Part shown: in pieces, positions 33,682 to 44,747 of the stretch
Numbering within the stretch: position 1 is the stretch's first letter
How the letters are laid out: each line of letters starts with the position of its first letter
From: CAZMGG01 sp964565715
Lineage (GTDB): Bacteria > Planctomycetota > UBA1135 > UBA2386
NCBI GenBank assembly: GCA_964565715.1
Contig: CAZMGG010000014.1
Location: 1-64,000, forward strand
Length of the DNA stretch: 64,000 bases
Reading direction: 5' to 3'
Translations under genes and position numbers: made by a program
Notes under the pieces: model-generated
What the model was told of the DNA's origin: nothing
What the model saw: only the letters and a program-made list of their open reading frames with translations
The model's database searches: none

Positions 33682-36188
33682 CCGTGCTGCGCACCACCAC
33701 CCTCGCCGCCCTCCTGGCGGCGTGGTTGCCGGCCCAGTGGGGCCAGTCCCCACCGACGGCAGCCCCGGCTCCGCAGACCGATGCGGGGGCGACAATGCCC
33801 GCACCGACGACAGCTCCGGCCGCCGCTCCATCCCCGACGATCCAGGTCTTCCCGCCGCAGATCCAGCTCGACCACGCCCGCGACCGCCAGCGGCTCACCG
33901 TGGTCGCCACGACCGCCTCCGGCATCACCCAGGACCTCGGCGCCAGGGCCACGTTCGCGGTCGAGCCGCCGGACCTCGCCACGATCGAACGGAGCGGCGA
34001 CACCGCGTTCCTCGCGCCGCGCGGCGACGGCGAAGGCGCCCTGCGCGTCACCGTCGATGGCACCAGCCTGCAGGTGCCGCTGCGCGTACAGCGCGCCACC
34101 GCCGCGCCGGCCCTCAGCTTCCGCAACGAGGTGATCCCGATCCTCACCCGCGCGGGCTGCAACGCTGGCTCGTGCCATGGCGCCGCCGCCGGCAAGAACG
34201 GCTTCAACCTGTCGCTGTTCGGCTACGACCCCGACGCCGACCACCGCATGCTCACCCGCGAGCTGCGCAGCCGCCGCCTCGATCCGTCCGACCCGGACCA
34301 GAGCCTGATGCTGGTCAAGGCCACCACCGCCGCGGTCCACCAGGGCGGCAGGCGCATCGAGCCCGACGGCCCGCTCTACGCCGACCTGCGCCGCTGGATC
34401 GCCGATGGCGCGCCCGACGACGGCACCGCCGCGCCGGCCCTGGTCGGGCTCACCGTGCTGCCCGCCGCCGCCGTGCTGCTGGCCGGCGGCGCAATGGCGC
34501 CCCTGCAGGTCCTCGCCCGCTACCAGGACGGCTCCGATCGCGACGTCACCGAGCTGTGCCTGTGGAGTTCGGGCAACGACGGCGCCGCCGCCGTCGCACC
34601 GGACGGCCGGCTCACCAGCCGCGAGGCCGGCGAGGCCTGCATCCTGGCCCGCTTCGGCGGGCTGGCCGCCACCGCCCAGGTCATGGTGCTGCGCGACGAC
34701 GCGCCGTTCACCTGGCCGGACCTGCCGGAGACCGGCTTCATCGACCGCCACGTGCACCAGAAGCTGCGCCAGGCCCGCGTCCTGCCCGCCGCCCTCTGCG
34801 CCGACGAGGTGTTCGTCCGCCGCGTGCACCTGGACCTCTGCCACGTGCTGCCGACCACCGAGCGCACGCTCGCCTTCCTGCAGGACGACCGGCCGGACAA
34901 GCGTGCCCGGCTGATCGACGAACTGCTGGCACGGCCCGAGTTCGCCGCCGCCCAGGCCATGGCCTGGGCCGAGGTGCTGCAGGTCGACACCCAGACCATG
35001 GAGGGCAAGGGCGCCGCGCTGTTCGGCCGCTGGCTGCGCGCGTCGTTCGCCGAGGGCCGCCCGCTCGACGAGGTGGTGCGCGCCATGCTGACCGCAGAGG
35101 GCGACACCTTCCAGGACCCGCCGGCCAACTTCCACCTGCTGGCCGGCCAGCCGCACCTGCTGGCGGAGAAGGCCGCGCAGAACTTCCTCGGCGTGCGCAT
35201 GCAGTGCGCGCAGTGCCACAACCACCCGTTCGAGAAGTGGTCGATGGACGACTACTACGGGTTCGCCGCGTTCTTCGCCCAGACCGGCCGCAAGCGCGGC
35301 GAGGATCCCTACCAGTGGGTGATCTGGGACCGCCGTTACGGCGACATCCGCAACGCCCGCGACCAGTCGGTGGCGCCGCCGCGCCTGCTCGGCCAGGGTC
35401 TCGCCGCCATCCCGCGCGACACCGACCGCCGCGCCGTGCTGGCGCAGTGGCTCACCGCCCCGGACAACCCGTGGTTCGCCCGCAACGTGGTCAACCGCCT
35501 GTGGGCCCAGCTCTTCGGCCGCGGCCTGGTCGATCCGGTCGACGACGTGCGGATCAGCAACCCTGCCTCGCACCCGGCCCTGCTCGACGAACTGGCCCAG
35601 CTGCTGGTCGACAGCCGCTTCGACGTGCGGCCCGTGGTCCGCGCCATCTGTCTGTCGCGCACCTACCAGCTCGGGCCGCACCCGGACGCGCCGCCCACAG
35701 CCCTGTTCGCCGGCAACCAGGTGCGCCGCCTCACCGCCGAGCAGCTCCTCGACGCCATCACCGCCGTCACCGGCGTCGCCACCCGCTACCCGGGCCTGCC
35801 CGCCGGCGCACCCGCCACCGAGATCGACGGCAGCGGCGACAACGTCCGCTTCCTCGACCTGTTCGGCCGCCCCGACCGCGACAGCGCCTGCACCTGCGAC
35901 CGCCGGCCGGAGCCGACCCTGGGCCAGACCCTGCACCTCATCAACGGCGACACGATCACTGACAAGCTGACCGACAAGAACGGCCGCCTGCGCCAGGCCC
36001 TGGCGGCCGGCACCGAACCCTCGGCGATGCTCGACGACCTGTTCCTCGCCGCCTACAGCCGGCGGCCCACCGCGGCCGAACGCTCCCGCCTGCTGGCCGC
36101 CGTCACCGGCGCCGCCGTCCCGGCGTCGGCCTGGCAGGACCTCTACTGGGCCGTGTTGAACTCCAAGGAGTTCGTGTTCCAACACTGA
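33678..36188 (+). CDS. PSCyt2/PSD1 protein (DUF1549 and DUF1553) with an Ig-like N terminus
   Basis: An 836-residue secreted planctomycete protein. After the signal peptide it has a bacterial Ig-like segment (about 50-145), a haem-type CNAGSCHGAAAGKNGF motif near 155-170 with the CxxxxCHG spacing of this group, a second Ig-like part (about 245-345), DUF1549 (about 350-560, including MQCAQCHNHPFEKW near 510) and DUF1553 (about 580-836, including VVNRLWAQLFGRGLVDPVDD and RTYQLG). Such proteins are thought to act with DUF1501 proteins in extracellular degradation or electron transfer, but their role is not shown. It is coupled to the upstream gene by ATGA. Confidence 0.88.
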   Translation: MTVLRTTTLAALLAAWLPAQWGQSPPTAAPAPQTDAGATMPAPTTAPAAAPSPTIQVFPPQIQLDHARDRQRLTVVATTASGITQDLGARATFAVEPPDLATIERSGDTAFLAPRGDGEGALRVTVDGTSLQVPLRVQRATAAPALSFRNEVIPILTRAGCNAGSCHGAAAGKNGFNLSLFGYDPDADHRMLTRELRSRRLDPSDPDQSLMLVKATTAAVHQGGRRIEPDGPLYADLRRWIADGAPDDGTAAPALVGLTVLPAAAVLLAGGAMAPLQVLARYQDGSDRDVTELCLWSSGNDGAAAVAPDGRLTSREAGEACILARFGGLAATAQVMVLRDDAPFTWPDLPETGFIDRHVHQKLRQARVLPAALCADEVFVRRVHLDLCHVLPTTERTLAFLQDDRPDKRARLIDELLARPEFAAAQAMAWAEVLQVDTQTMEGKGAALFGRWLRASFAEGRPLDEVVRAMLTAEGDTFQDPPANFHLLAGQPHLLAEKAAQNFLGVRMQCAQCHNHPFEKWSMDDYYGFAAFFAQTGRKRGEDPYQWVIWDRRYGDIRNARDQSVAPPRLLGQGLAAIPRDTDRRAVLAQWLTAPDNPWFARNVVNRLWAQLFGRGLVDPVDDVRISNPASHPALLDELAQLLVDSRFDVRPVVRAICLSRTYQLGPHPDAPPTALFAGNQVRRLTAEQLLDAITAVTGVATRYPGLPAGAPATEIDGSGDNVRFLDLFGRPDRDSACTCDRRPEPTLGQTLHLINGDTITDKLTDKNGRLRQALAAGTEPSAMLDDLFLAAYSRRPTAAERSRLLAAVTGAAVPASAWQDLYWAVLNSKEFVFQH

Positions 36189-36202
36189 CCGGGCCAACCG
36201 CC

Positions 36203-37993
36203 ATGAAGCGCATCGTCATCCTCACCGCCGCCCTGGGCCTCGCGCTCGCGCCGGCGCGCGCCCAGGAGCCATCGCCCCAGCAGCGCCTGCTCACCCTGCT
36301 GCAGGCGCTGCACGGCACCGACCCCAAGGCCTGGAGCGACTACCTGGCGGGCCTCGAGCAGCAGGCGAAGGCGCACGACGCCCGCGCCGCCCAGCTCCGC
36401 CAGCAGGCGAAGGACCTCGAGGCGCAGGCGGTTGCCGCCGACCAGAGCGCCCGCGCGCTCCGCGCCGAGGCAGAGCGGCTGGCCCAGGTGCAGAAGCTGC
36501 TGGGCTCGGGCGCCCCGCCGGCGGCGGGCTCGCCTCCCGCCGAGCCCCCCAAGGACGCGCCGAAGGACACACCGAAGGACGAAGCGAAGACCCAGACGCC
36601 CGCGGAACCGCCGAAGGACATGCCCAAGGGCGACATCGCGGCTCCCGACGCGCCCGCCGACGCCGAGCTCGTCACCTGGACCCACGTCGAGCCGATCTTC
36701 CGCGACCACTGCACCAGTTGTCACAACCCCGACGACAACGATGGTGGCTTCGACGTGACCTCGTTCGCGGCGGCACTGCAGGGCGGCGGCTCGGGCAAGT
36801 CGATCGTGCCCGGCGAGCCCGAGCAGAGCCGGTTGATCCGCATGGTGACGCGCCAGGAGCGGCCGTTCATGCCGCGCAACGCCGATCCGCTGGCACCCGA
36901 AGTGGTGGCGAAGCTGCGCCGCTGGATCGAGCACGGCGCGGCCGCGGACGGCAAGGCCGCCGCCGCCTTCCTGAAGAAGAAGGCCGCCGCGGCGAAGGAC
37001 GCCGCCGCCGAGGACGCCGCCGACGAGGCGTCCGGTCCGCCGCCGCTGCCCGAGCAGGTCCCGGCGACGCCCCTGCGCGCGCCGGACCGGCCCGCACCGT
37101 TCCGCAGCCTCGTGCGCAGCCCGCGGGCGCCGCTGCTGGCGTTCCCCGGCAGCCGGCAGCTCGTCCTCTGTGACACAGAGTTGCAGCCCCTGGCGGTGCT
37201 GCCGGTCGATCTGCCGCACGTGGACGCCGCCGCGTTCAGCCCCGACGGCAGCATCGTGCTCGCCATCGGCGGCGCGCCTGGCCGGTCCGGCGCGGTGGCG
37301 GCCTTCGATGTGCGCACCGGCGCGCTGCTCGGCCAGGTCGGCAAGGAGCGGGACGTGCCGCTGGCCGCCGCGGTGCATCCGGGCCGCGGTCTCGTGGCGC
37401 TCGGCGGCGCCGGCAAGCAGGTGCGGGTGTTGCGCCTCAGAGACGGCGGCCAGGCCTTCGCCGGCAAGCACGACGACTTCGTCCTGGCGCTGGCCTTCAC
37501 GCCCGACGGCCAGTACGTCGCCGCCGCCGACCGTTCAGGCGAAATCCGCCTCTGGGACTGCGCCACCGGCCGGCTCGAGCAGACCCTCACCGGTCACCGC
37601 GGCGCCGTGCACGGGCTCGCCTGCCACCGTCGCGGCCGCCTGCTGGCCAGCGCCGGCGCCGACGGCACCGTGCGCCTGTGGGACGTGCTGGACGGCAAGG
37701 AGAAGTGGCGCCAGGGCGCTCACGACGGCCAGTGCCTCGCGGTGGCGTTCGGCCCCGACGACGCGGTGGCGAGTTGCGGCAGCGATGGCCGCATCCGCAC
37801 GTTCTCCCTGGCCGGCCGCAACGGCCTCACCTCGCCGCCGGTGGGCGAATGGCTCTACGCGGTGGCGTTCGGCGAGAGCAGCGACGTGATCTTCGCCGGC
37901 GACTGGCAGGGGCGCGTGCACCGCTACCAGGGCAAGGGCAAGAAGCTGAGCGCCACGGTGCCGCTCGCGCCGCCTCCGCCGACGCCGCAGTAG
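36203..37993 (+). CDS. PSCyt1 cytochrome-like and WD40-repeat secreted protein
   Basis: A 596-residue exported protein (signal to about residue 21, PARAQ). A coiled-coil (about 40-100), a Lys/Pro-rich linker (105-150) and a planctomycete-type cytochrome C domain (about 155-255; VEPIFRDHCTSCHNPDD, with the CxxCH haem motif, and a distal MPRNADPL) precede a WD40-type propeller (about 300-590) with clear units such as VLALAFTPDGQYVAAADRSG and LLASAGADGTVRLWD. It closes the operon 15 nt after the PSD1-type gene. A role as haem protein that docks to the complex is inference. Confidence 0.87.
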   Translation: MKRIVILTAALGLALAPARAQEPSPQQRLLTLLQALHGTDPKAWSDYLAGLEQQAKAHDARAAQLRQQAKDLEAQAVAADQSARALRAEAERLAQVQKLLGSGAPPAAGSPPAEPPKDAPKDTPKDEAKTQTPAEPPKDMPKGDIAAPDAPADAELVTWTHVEPIFRDHCTSCHNPDDNDGGFDVTSFAAALQGGGSGKSIVPGEPEQSRLIRMVTRQERPFMPRNADPLAPEVVAKLRRWIEHGAAADGKAAAAFLKKKAAAAKDAAAEDAADEASGPPPLPEQVPATPLRAPDRPAPFRSLVRSPRAPLLAFPGSRQLVLCDTELQPLAVLPVDLPHVDAAAFSPDGSIVLAIGGAPGRSGAVAAFDVRTGALLGQVGKERDVPLAAAVHPGRGLVALGGAGKQVRVLRLRDGGQAFAGKHDDFVLALAFTPDGQYVAAADRSGEIRLWDCATGRLEQTLTGHRGAVHGLACHRRGRLLASAGADGTVRLWDVLDGKEKWRQGAHDGQCLAVAFGPDDAVASCGSDGRIRTFSLAGRNGLTSPPVGEWLYAVAFGESSDVIFAGDWQGRVHRYQGKGKKLSATVPLAPPPPTPQ

Positions 37994-38003
37994 CAGGCGC
38001 CGC

Positions 38004-39896
38004 CTACGGCAGCCTGACGATCCAGGCCTCGCAGCCGCTGCCCAGCGCCAGCGTCCGGCCGTCGGGGGCCAGCGCCGACAACCGCACGGCCCCGAGCCCG
38101 TCGGGCAACTTCGCCGTCCGCCGCTGCCAGTGCTGCCCCTCGATCCACCACGCCCGTTCGCCGTCGCCGCCGAGCATGCGGCCATCGGGCAGGACCTCGA
38201 GCCAGCGCAGGGCCTTGCCGCCCGGTACGCGACGCCGCTCCTCCAGCGTCAGCGGATCGAGTTCCGCCAGCGCGCCATCGCCGAGTCCCGCCAGCACCGC
38301 GCCCGAAGGCAGCCGCCGCAGCCACCAGACGCCCTCGCGGAAGCCGCGCGCTGCCCGTTCGGCGCCCTCACTGTCGAACGCGCGCACGGCGCCGAACACC
38401 GTGCTCCCGACCATGCCCGTGCCGCAGCCGCCGCTCTGGGTGAACCACGCCACCACCGCGTGCCCGCCCCGGGGATCGCCCAGCATCTCGCCGGCATCGA
38501 CCCCGAAGTACAGCCCTTCGATCCCGGCCTCCGGCACGGCCACCACCTCGCCGTCGGCGCCGACCCGCACGAGGTCCACGCGCTTGCCACCCACGGTCCC
38601 CGCGCCGCACAACCAGCCTGACCCGAGCGGTCGCCACGCCATCGCCGCGTAGAGCGGATCCTCGAGGGTGAGCGCGCGCGGCCGGTCGCCGAGCAGCGCT
38701 GGCGCGCCGCCGCGGAAGGCCACCGCGGCCCCCACGTCCCGGTCCACCGCCGCGTTCCAGCGCCGGATCCCATCCCGATCCGCCAGCGTGAACTCCGGCC
38801 CGGCAGCACCGGGCAGCACGCCGTGGCTGCCGGCGAACTCGCGCACCGGCGTGCCATCGGCGGCCACCACCCGCAAGCCGCCCATGGCCTGCACCGCCAG
38901 GAAGCGCCCGTCCGGCGACCACACCAACCCGGTCATCTCGCCGCGATGCGCCGAGGTCACGCGCATCGCCTCGCGCTCCGGTCCCAGCACGTGCAGCTGC
39001 CCCTGCACGTCGCCCGCCACCACCCGGCCACCGGGCGCGGCCCAGACCCGCTGCAGCCACGAGTCGGTGCGCGCGCCGAGATCCCAGCGATGGGCGTCCG
39101 GGCCGAGCCGTTCCACCGTGCGATCCGACCAGTCGGTGCCGCAGCGCACGACGAAGGTGCCATCGGCAGCCGCGTTCCAGCTCCGCCTGCCACCCTCGGC
39201 CATGATCGGCGCGCCGTCGGGGCCGAACGCCACCACCGCGCCCTCACCGGTCACCGGCGCACCGCCGTCCAGCGGCACCCGCACGTGACGCTTGCCCGGT
39301 GAATACTCGCGCAGGTCGGAGAGGACGACGGCCGTGCCGTCGGGCGCGAACACCGCCCACGACCACACCAGTTCGGGCACGTCCACGGTGAACGCCGGTG
39401 CGCCATCGGCTGCCGCCAGCGCCACCGTGGGCCAGATCTCGACGCGCACGGCCCTGGCCTCGGGCGTGGGCCGCCGCACGACCACGAGCCGCCCGCCGCT
39501 CCGCTCGAACGCCAGCGCCTGCACGTAGGACCCGCCCAGGGCGCGCCGTTCCCCCGTCGGCAGATCGAGCCGGTGCAGCTGGCCCTGCGCGAAGTCGCCG
39601 GCGGTGGTCGCCACCACGGCCACGTCACCATCCGGATGCAGCGCGAGCGCCGTCAGGTACCTCTGCGGCAGCGGCCAGCGGGCCAGCTCCCGCAGCCCCG
39701 CCAGGTCCCATGCCACCACGTCGCCTTCCTCGCCGACGGTCAGCATGCGGGCGCCGTTCCGGTCGAAGCAGCAGTCCGCCACCTCGCCACCTCGCGCCTC
39801 GACCCGCGCCAGCACCGACCAGGCCGGCGCCGGTTCCTGGGCCGGCGACTCGGTGAGCAGCAGGCCCAGGGAGAACGTCAGGAAGCAGGCGCGCAT
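38004..39896 (-). CDS. Secreted WD40-like beta-propeller protein
   Basis: A 630-residue exported protein (signal peptide MRACFLTFSLGLLLTESPAQ). The chain is built from repeats of the WD40/PQQ type: ADCCFDRNGARMLTVGEEG, LTALALHPDGDVAVVATTA, MTGLVWSPDGRFLAVQAMG, each followed by a short hydrophobic strand. I see no catalytic motif. It converges with the PSCyt1-WD40 gene (10 nt apart) and diverges from the EI24-like gene with only 21 nt between the start codons. Its TACCAT box (39908-39913) would partly overlap the other gene's control region. Confidence 0.78.
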   Translation of the reverse strand: MRACFLTFSLGLLLTESPAQEPAPAWSVLARVEARGGEVADCCFDRNGARMLTVGEEGDVVAWDLAGLRELARWPLPQRYLTALALHPDGDVAVVATTAGDFAQGQLHRLDLPTGERRALGGSYVQALAFERSGGRLVVVRRPTPEARAVRVEIWPTVALAAADGAPAFTVDVPELVWSWAVFAPDGTAVVLSDLREYSPGKRHVRVPLDGGAPVTGEGAVVAFGPDGAPIMAEGGRRSWNAAADGTFVVRCGTDWSDRTVERLGPDAHRWDLGARTDSWLQRVWAAPGGRVVAGDVQGQLHVLGPEREAMRVTSAHRGEMTGLVWSPDGRFLAVQAMGGLRVVAADGTPVREFAGSHGVLPGAAGPEFTLADRDGIRRWNAAVDRDVGAAVAFRGGAPALLGDRPRALTLEDPLYAAMAWRPLGSGWLCGAGTVGGKRVDLVRVGADGEVVAVPEAGIEGLYFGVDAGEMLGDPRGGHAVVAWFTQSGGCGTGMVGSTVFGAVRAFDSEGAERAARGFREGVWWLRRLPSGAVLAGLGDGALAELDPLTLEERRRVPGGKALRWLEVLPDGRMLGGDGERAWWIEGQHWQRRTAKLPDGLGAVRLSALAPDGRTLALGSGCEAWIVRLP

Positions 39897-39907
39897 GATC
39901 GCGGCCC

Positions 39908-39913
39908 ATGGTA
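39908..39913 (-). promoter_or_regulatory. Putative -10 box TACCAT before the WD40-like gene
   Basis: On the minus strand the hexamer ends 11 nt before the ATG at 39896. It lies within the 21-nt divergent spacer, so an mRNA for this gene would be nearly leaderless. Confidence 0.35.
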
Positions 39914-39917
39914 GACC

Positions 39918-40589
39918 ATGGATCGCGTGATCGACGCGTTCCTCAAGGCGCTGGGGCAGCTCTTCGACGGTGCGGTGGTCCGCTACGTCGGCCTGTCCGT
40001 GCTGCTGGCCGCCCTCGTCTACGCCCTCTTGTTCACCGGCGTCTGGTTCCTGCTGCACCACACCGCGCTGTTCGAACTGGCCTGGCTGGAGACCATCGTC
40101 GATGTGCTGGGCGGCCTGGCGGCGGTGATCCTGGCTCTGCTGCTGTTCCCGGCGGTGTTCGGCGCCGTGCTGAGCCTGTTCCTCGAGGGCGTCGCCCGCG
40201 CCGTGGAACGCCGCCACTACCCGGCGCTGCCGAAGGCGCCCGGCGCCCGCTTCTGGGCCGGCCTGTGGAGCGCCGTGCGCCTGTTGGTGGTGATCGTCGT
40301 CGTGAACGTACTGCTGCTGCTCCTGCTGCTGGTACCGCCGGTGTATCCGGTGGCGTACTACCTGGCGAATGGCTACCTGCTCGGCCGCGAGTACTTCGAG
40401 ATGGTGGCGCTGCGGCGATTGGAGCCCCCGGCCATGCGCGCGCTGCGCGCCCGGCGAGGCAGCGGCACGCTGCTGTTCGGGATGGTCTTCGCGTTCCTGC
40501 TGACCATCCCGGTGGTGAACCTGGTGGCGCCGGTGCTCGGCACCATGGCCATGGTGCACCTGTTCGAGCGCTGGCGGCGGGCGGCGTGA
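39918..40589 (+). CDS. EI24/CysZ-like integral membrane protein
   Basis: A 223-residue membrane protein with about six hydrophobic helices: VVRYVGLSVLLAALVYALLF (20-45), VLGGLAAVILALLLFPAVFG (60-85), a conserved cytoplasmic segment, SAVRLLVVIVVVNVLLLLLL (118-140), YPVAYYLANGYLLGREYFEMV (145-165) and MVFAFLLTIPVVNLVAPVLGTMAMVH (190-215). The last two are the recognisable EI24/CysZ signatures. CysZ carries sulfate inward; many EI24 proteins outside enterobacteria have no assigned substrate and no sulfate genes lie nearby. The ATG at 39918 is only 21 nt from a divergent start. Confidence 0.8.
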   Translation: MDRVIDAFLKALGQLFDGAVVRYVGLSVLLAALVYALLFTGVWFLLHHTALFELAWLETIVDVLGGLAAVILALLLFPAVFGAVLSLFLEGVARAVERRHYPALPKAPGARFWAGLWSAVRLLVVIVVVNVLLLLLLLVPPVYPVAYYLANGYLLGREYFEMVALRRLEPPAMRALRARRGSGTLLFGMVFAFLLTIPVVNLVAPVLGTMAMVHLFERWRRAA

Positions 40590-40598
40590 GGGTCCGGC

Positions 40599-42761
40599 CT
40601 ACTCGCCGAGGACCAGCCGCAGCCCGCCGCTCAGGCCTACCCCGAGGGGAGTGCCCGGATCCAGCACCGCTCCCTGTGCGAAGAGCGTGAGCCCGCGGAG
40701 TCCCGGTGCCTCGGGCACGAGGAACCGTGCCGTTGCGGTGCCGAACACACTGCTGCTCACCAGCACCGAGGCGAGCGGCGAGTCGATGAGGAGCGTGCAG
40801 CCGCCCGGCAGCATCACGCTGCGAGAAGACGCGGCCACGCCGATCAGGCACGGCGCCCCGGGCATCGCGGTCAGCAGATCCAGCAGCACCGGACCGCCGA
40901 GCAGCGGTGCATTGCCCTGCAGTTGCGGCACGCGGCCCGCGCTGCCGCACCCCGCACCATGGGTCACCGCGGCCGCGGGCGCGTGCATGCCGCGCAACCA
41001 TGTGCCCTGATCGCCGACCGTGACCAGCCGCTGGCGCACGGCGTCCCAGGCCATGGCCATGGATCCGGCCGAGGCCGCGGCCGGCACCGATGTCCAGCCG
41101 ACGCCATCCCATTCCCACGCATCGGGCAGCGCATGGGTACTGATGTGCTTGCCGCCGTAGGACTGGTAGCCGCCCGCCATCACCACGCGCTGCCGTGCAC
41201 CGTCCCAGGCCATGCCGTGACGGGAGCGGCCGAGCGGCGTCACCGCCGGTCGGCGCTGCAGCCAGTTCACGCCATCCCATTCCCAGGTGTCGTCCCGGTC
41301 GACGACGGTGAAGATGCCCGCCTGGTACCGATGGAAGACCCCGCCGAACAGCACAACCCGCTGCCGCACCGGATCCCACGCCATCGCCGCGCCGACCCGC
41401 GGCGACGGCGCATTCGCCGGGCCGCGCTGGGTCCATGCGGTGCCATCCCATTCCCAGGTGTCGCCCAGCAGGCCCGTGGCGTCATTGCCGCCGAACAGCA
41501 CGACCCGCTGACGCAGCGGATCGCTGGCCATCGCCGACCAATGCCGCGCCGACGGCCCACCGGCCCCCTGCGTCCACGCCCGCCCGTCCCAGAGCCAGGT
41601 CACGCTCGGACCCATCGCGCCGCCGAACACCACCACCTGGCCGCGCGCGGCGTCGAACGCCATGGCATGCGAGCCGACGGAACCAGGCCCACCGGGCTCC
41701 GCTCGGTGATGCCAGGCCAGGCCATCCCATTCCCACAGGCCGCCCGGCCGACCGTACCGATCCAGGCCACCGAACAGGACCGCCCGCCGCCGTGTGTCGT
41801 CGAAGACCATCCTGGCGTCCACGCGGCTTCCAGGCTCGCCAACCTCGCTGCGCAGACTCCATCGGACGCCGTCGTGCTCCCACACCGCCAGCGTGTCGTC
41901 GCCCGCAATGGTGAGCACGGCGCGCCGCCGCGCCACGTCGTAGACCATCGCCATCGTGCCAGGTGCCGCCGGCCCGCCGCCGGCGGCGAGTTGCGTCCAG
42001 GCGCTGCCATTCCAGGTCCAGGTGTCGGCCAACGCTCTGTACTGCGCAACACCGCCGTGCAGCAGCACGTGCCGGCGGAACGGATCGTAGGTCAGCGCCT
42101 GACCCAGTCGCGGCCCGGGCGCGATCCCCGTCGCCGGCGACATCCAGGCCACGCCGTCCCATTCCCAGGTGTCGCCCAGCTCCGCCTGGCCGTCGTGGCC
42201 GCCGAACAGGACCACCCGGCCACGGGTCGCGTCGTAGGCCATCGCGTGTCGGAACCGCGGCGTCGGGCCCGTGCTGGCACGCTGCTGCCAGGCCCCGCCG
42301 TCGAACTCCCACGTCACACCATCGATCTGCGCCTCGCTGCCGCCGAAAAGGACCAGGCGCTGCCGACTGAAGTCGTGCACCATCGCGCGCTGGCGCCGAG
42401 CGTCTGGTCCGAGCGTGAACGGCCGCTCCACCCAGACCATCCCGTCCCACTCCCAGGTCGACCGCCCGAAGAGCAGCACGGTGCGGCGACGCACCGCGTC
42501 GTAGGTCATGGCCCCGCTCGGCGCCAGCACCGGCGTCGTGACCCGCGGCACCCACTGAGAGCCGTCCCACTCGCGCGTGTCCATGCCGACCGACACCGTC
42601 CGCTGCCGGACGAGGTCATAGGCCAGCCCGGAGTCCTGCGTGGGCGTCGGCAGGCGCGGCCGGAACCAGGTCGGACCCTGCGCGGGCAGCCAGGCGAGGC
42701 CCACACCCAGCAGCGGCAGGGCCAGACGACAACATGGTGCAACGGCAGACCAGACCTGCAT
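40599..42761 (-). CDS. Secreted kelch-repeat protein with 12 repeats
   Basis: A 720-residue exported protein. The signal peptide ends near residue 28 (WLPAQ). Twelve units of about 45 residues follow, each with a line such as HAMAYDATRGRVVLFGGHDG and then DTWEWDGVAWM; 12 is about two six-bladed propellers. The C-terminal 110 residues (from GAGCGSAGRVP) form a separate domain that ends many secreted proteins of this planctomycete lineage, with a beta-rich sequence and a Leu-Val-Leu finish; a sorting or surface-anchor role is possible. A TAGGAT box 29 nt and a GAGGAG site 7 nt before the ATG support the start. Function unknown, probably binding. Confidence 0.88.
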   Translation of the reverse strand: MQVWSAVAPCCRLALPLLGVGLAWLPAQGPTWFRPRLPTPTQDSGLAYDLVRQRTVSVGMDTREWDGSQWVPRVTTPVLAPSGAMTYDAVRRRTVLLFGRSTWEWDGMVWVERPFTLGPDARRQRAMVHDFSRQRLVLFGGSEAQIDGVTWEFDGGAWQQRASTGPTPRFRHAMAYDATRGRVVLFGGHDGQAELGDTWEWDGVAWMSPATGIAPGPRLGQALTYDPFRRHVLLHGGVAQYRALADTWTWNGSAWTQLAAGGGPAAPGTMAMVYDVARRRAVLTIAGDDTLAVWEHDGVRWSLRSEVGEPGSRVDARMVFDDTRRRAVLFGGLDRYGRPGGLWEWDGLAWHHRAEPGGPGSVGSHAMAFDAARGQVVVFGGAMGPSVTWLWDGRAWTQGAGGPSARHWSAMASDPLRQRVVLFGGNDATGLLGDTWEWDGTAWTQRGPANAPSPRVGAAMAWDPVRQRVVLFGGVFHRYQAGIFTVVDRDDTWEWDGVNWLQRRPAVTPLGRSRHGMAWDGARQRVVMAGGYQSYGGKHISTHALPDAWEWDGVGWTSVPAAASAGSMAMAWDAVRQRLVTVGDQGTWLRGMHAPAAAVTHGAGCGSAGRVPQLQGNAPLLGGPVLLDLLTAMPGAPCLIGVAASSRSVMLPGGCTLLIDSPLASVLVSSSVFGTATARFLVPEAPGLRGLTLFAQGAVLDPGTPLGVGLSGGLRLVLGE

Positions 42762-42790
42762 GGGCGTTCTCCTCGCTCGGGTCGGTCGCG

Positions 42791-42796
42791 ATCCTA
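42791..42796 (-). promoter_or_regulatory. Putative -10 box TAGGAT of the kelch gene
   Basis: The minus-strand hexamer TAGGAT ends 29 nt before the ATG at 42761, and a GAGGAG ribosome-binding site lies between, as expected for a leadered mRNA. Confidence 0.4.
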
Positions 42797-42826
42797 CCGC
42801 AACGCCCAGCTGGCCGCCCCGCCCGC

Positions 42827-43323
42827 CTACTCCAGTTCCAGCAGCAGCGCGCCGCCGGCCACCGCCTCGCCCTGCTTGCAGTGCACCTTCAACACCTTGC
42901 CGGGGGCCTCGGCCTGCAGCGGGTTCTGCATCTTCATCGCCTCCAGCACCACCAGCGTCTGCCCCTCCTCTACCACGTCGCCCTCGGCGACCTTCACCGC
43001 CGCCACCACGCCGGGCATCGACGCCCGCAGTTCGCGCCGGCCGCCCTGCTTCTGGCCCGCCACCGCGTGCGCCGCCCGTTCGCGCTCGTCCTCCACCTGC
43101 ACGACGAAGCGCTCGCCGAGCATCTGCACGGTGACCTTGTCCCTGTCGATGTCGGCCAGCACGTCGTAGCTCAGCCCATCCACCAGCAGCGAGAACGCCG
43201 CGCCGTCGCCCACCAGCGACAGGTCGACGCGACGCTCGAAGCCCTCGCCGACCGCGAACAGCTCGCCGCCGCGACGCACGAACGAGATCGCCCGTTCCTG
43301 GCCGCCCACCGTGGTGAAGTACC

Positions 43324-43327
<4 letters not shown>
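42827..43327 (-). CDS. Biotin carboxyl carrier subunit
   Basis: A 166-residue carrier of an acyl-CoA carboxylase. The C-terminal biotinyl domain (about 98-166) has the EAMKM motif with the biotinylated lysine at residue 132. The N-terminal 90 residues look like the BT-type connecting domain of propionyl/acyl-CoA carboxylase alpha subunits (YFTTVGG... HVDLSL), here as a separate gene. The start overlaps the stop of the biotin carboxylase gene by ATGA. The carboxyltransferase partner is probably the gene at 62230. Confidence 0.9.
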
Positions 43328-44667
<1,340 letters not shown>

Positions 44668-44678
44668 GCGGGCGGCAC

Positions 44679-44684
44679 ACGGTA
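44679..44684 (-). promoter_or_regulatory. Putative -10 box TACCGT before the biotin carboxylase gene
   Basis: On the minus strand GGCTACCGTG ends its hexamer 11 nt before the ATG at 44667. It is the same hexamer as before tetR (24928). Confidence 0.4.
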
Positions 44685-44747
44685 GCCGGGGGCCGGGAGG
44701 GCCTCCATGCTGCATGCGGGCATGGCGCACCGCGAAGCGGTGAGTCT

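Noticed and set aside
33027..36197. 1056-codon open frame on the minus strand opposite the PSD1-type gene
   Set aside because: Antisense shadow of a clear DUF1549/DUF1553 gene. Long stop-free frames arise on both strands at this GC content.
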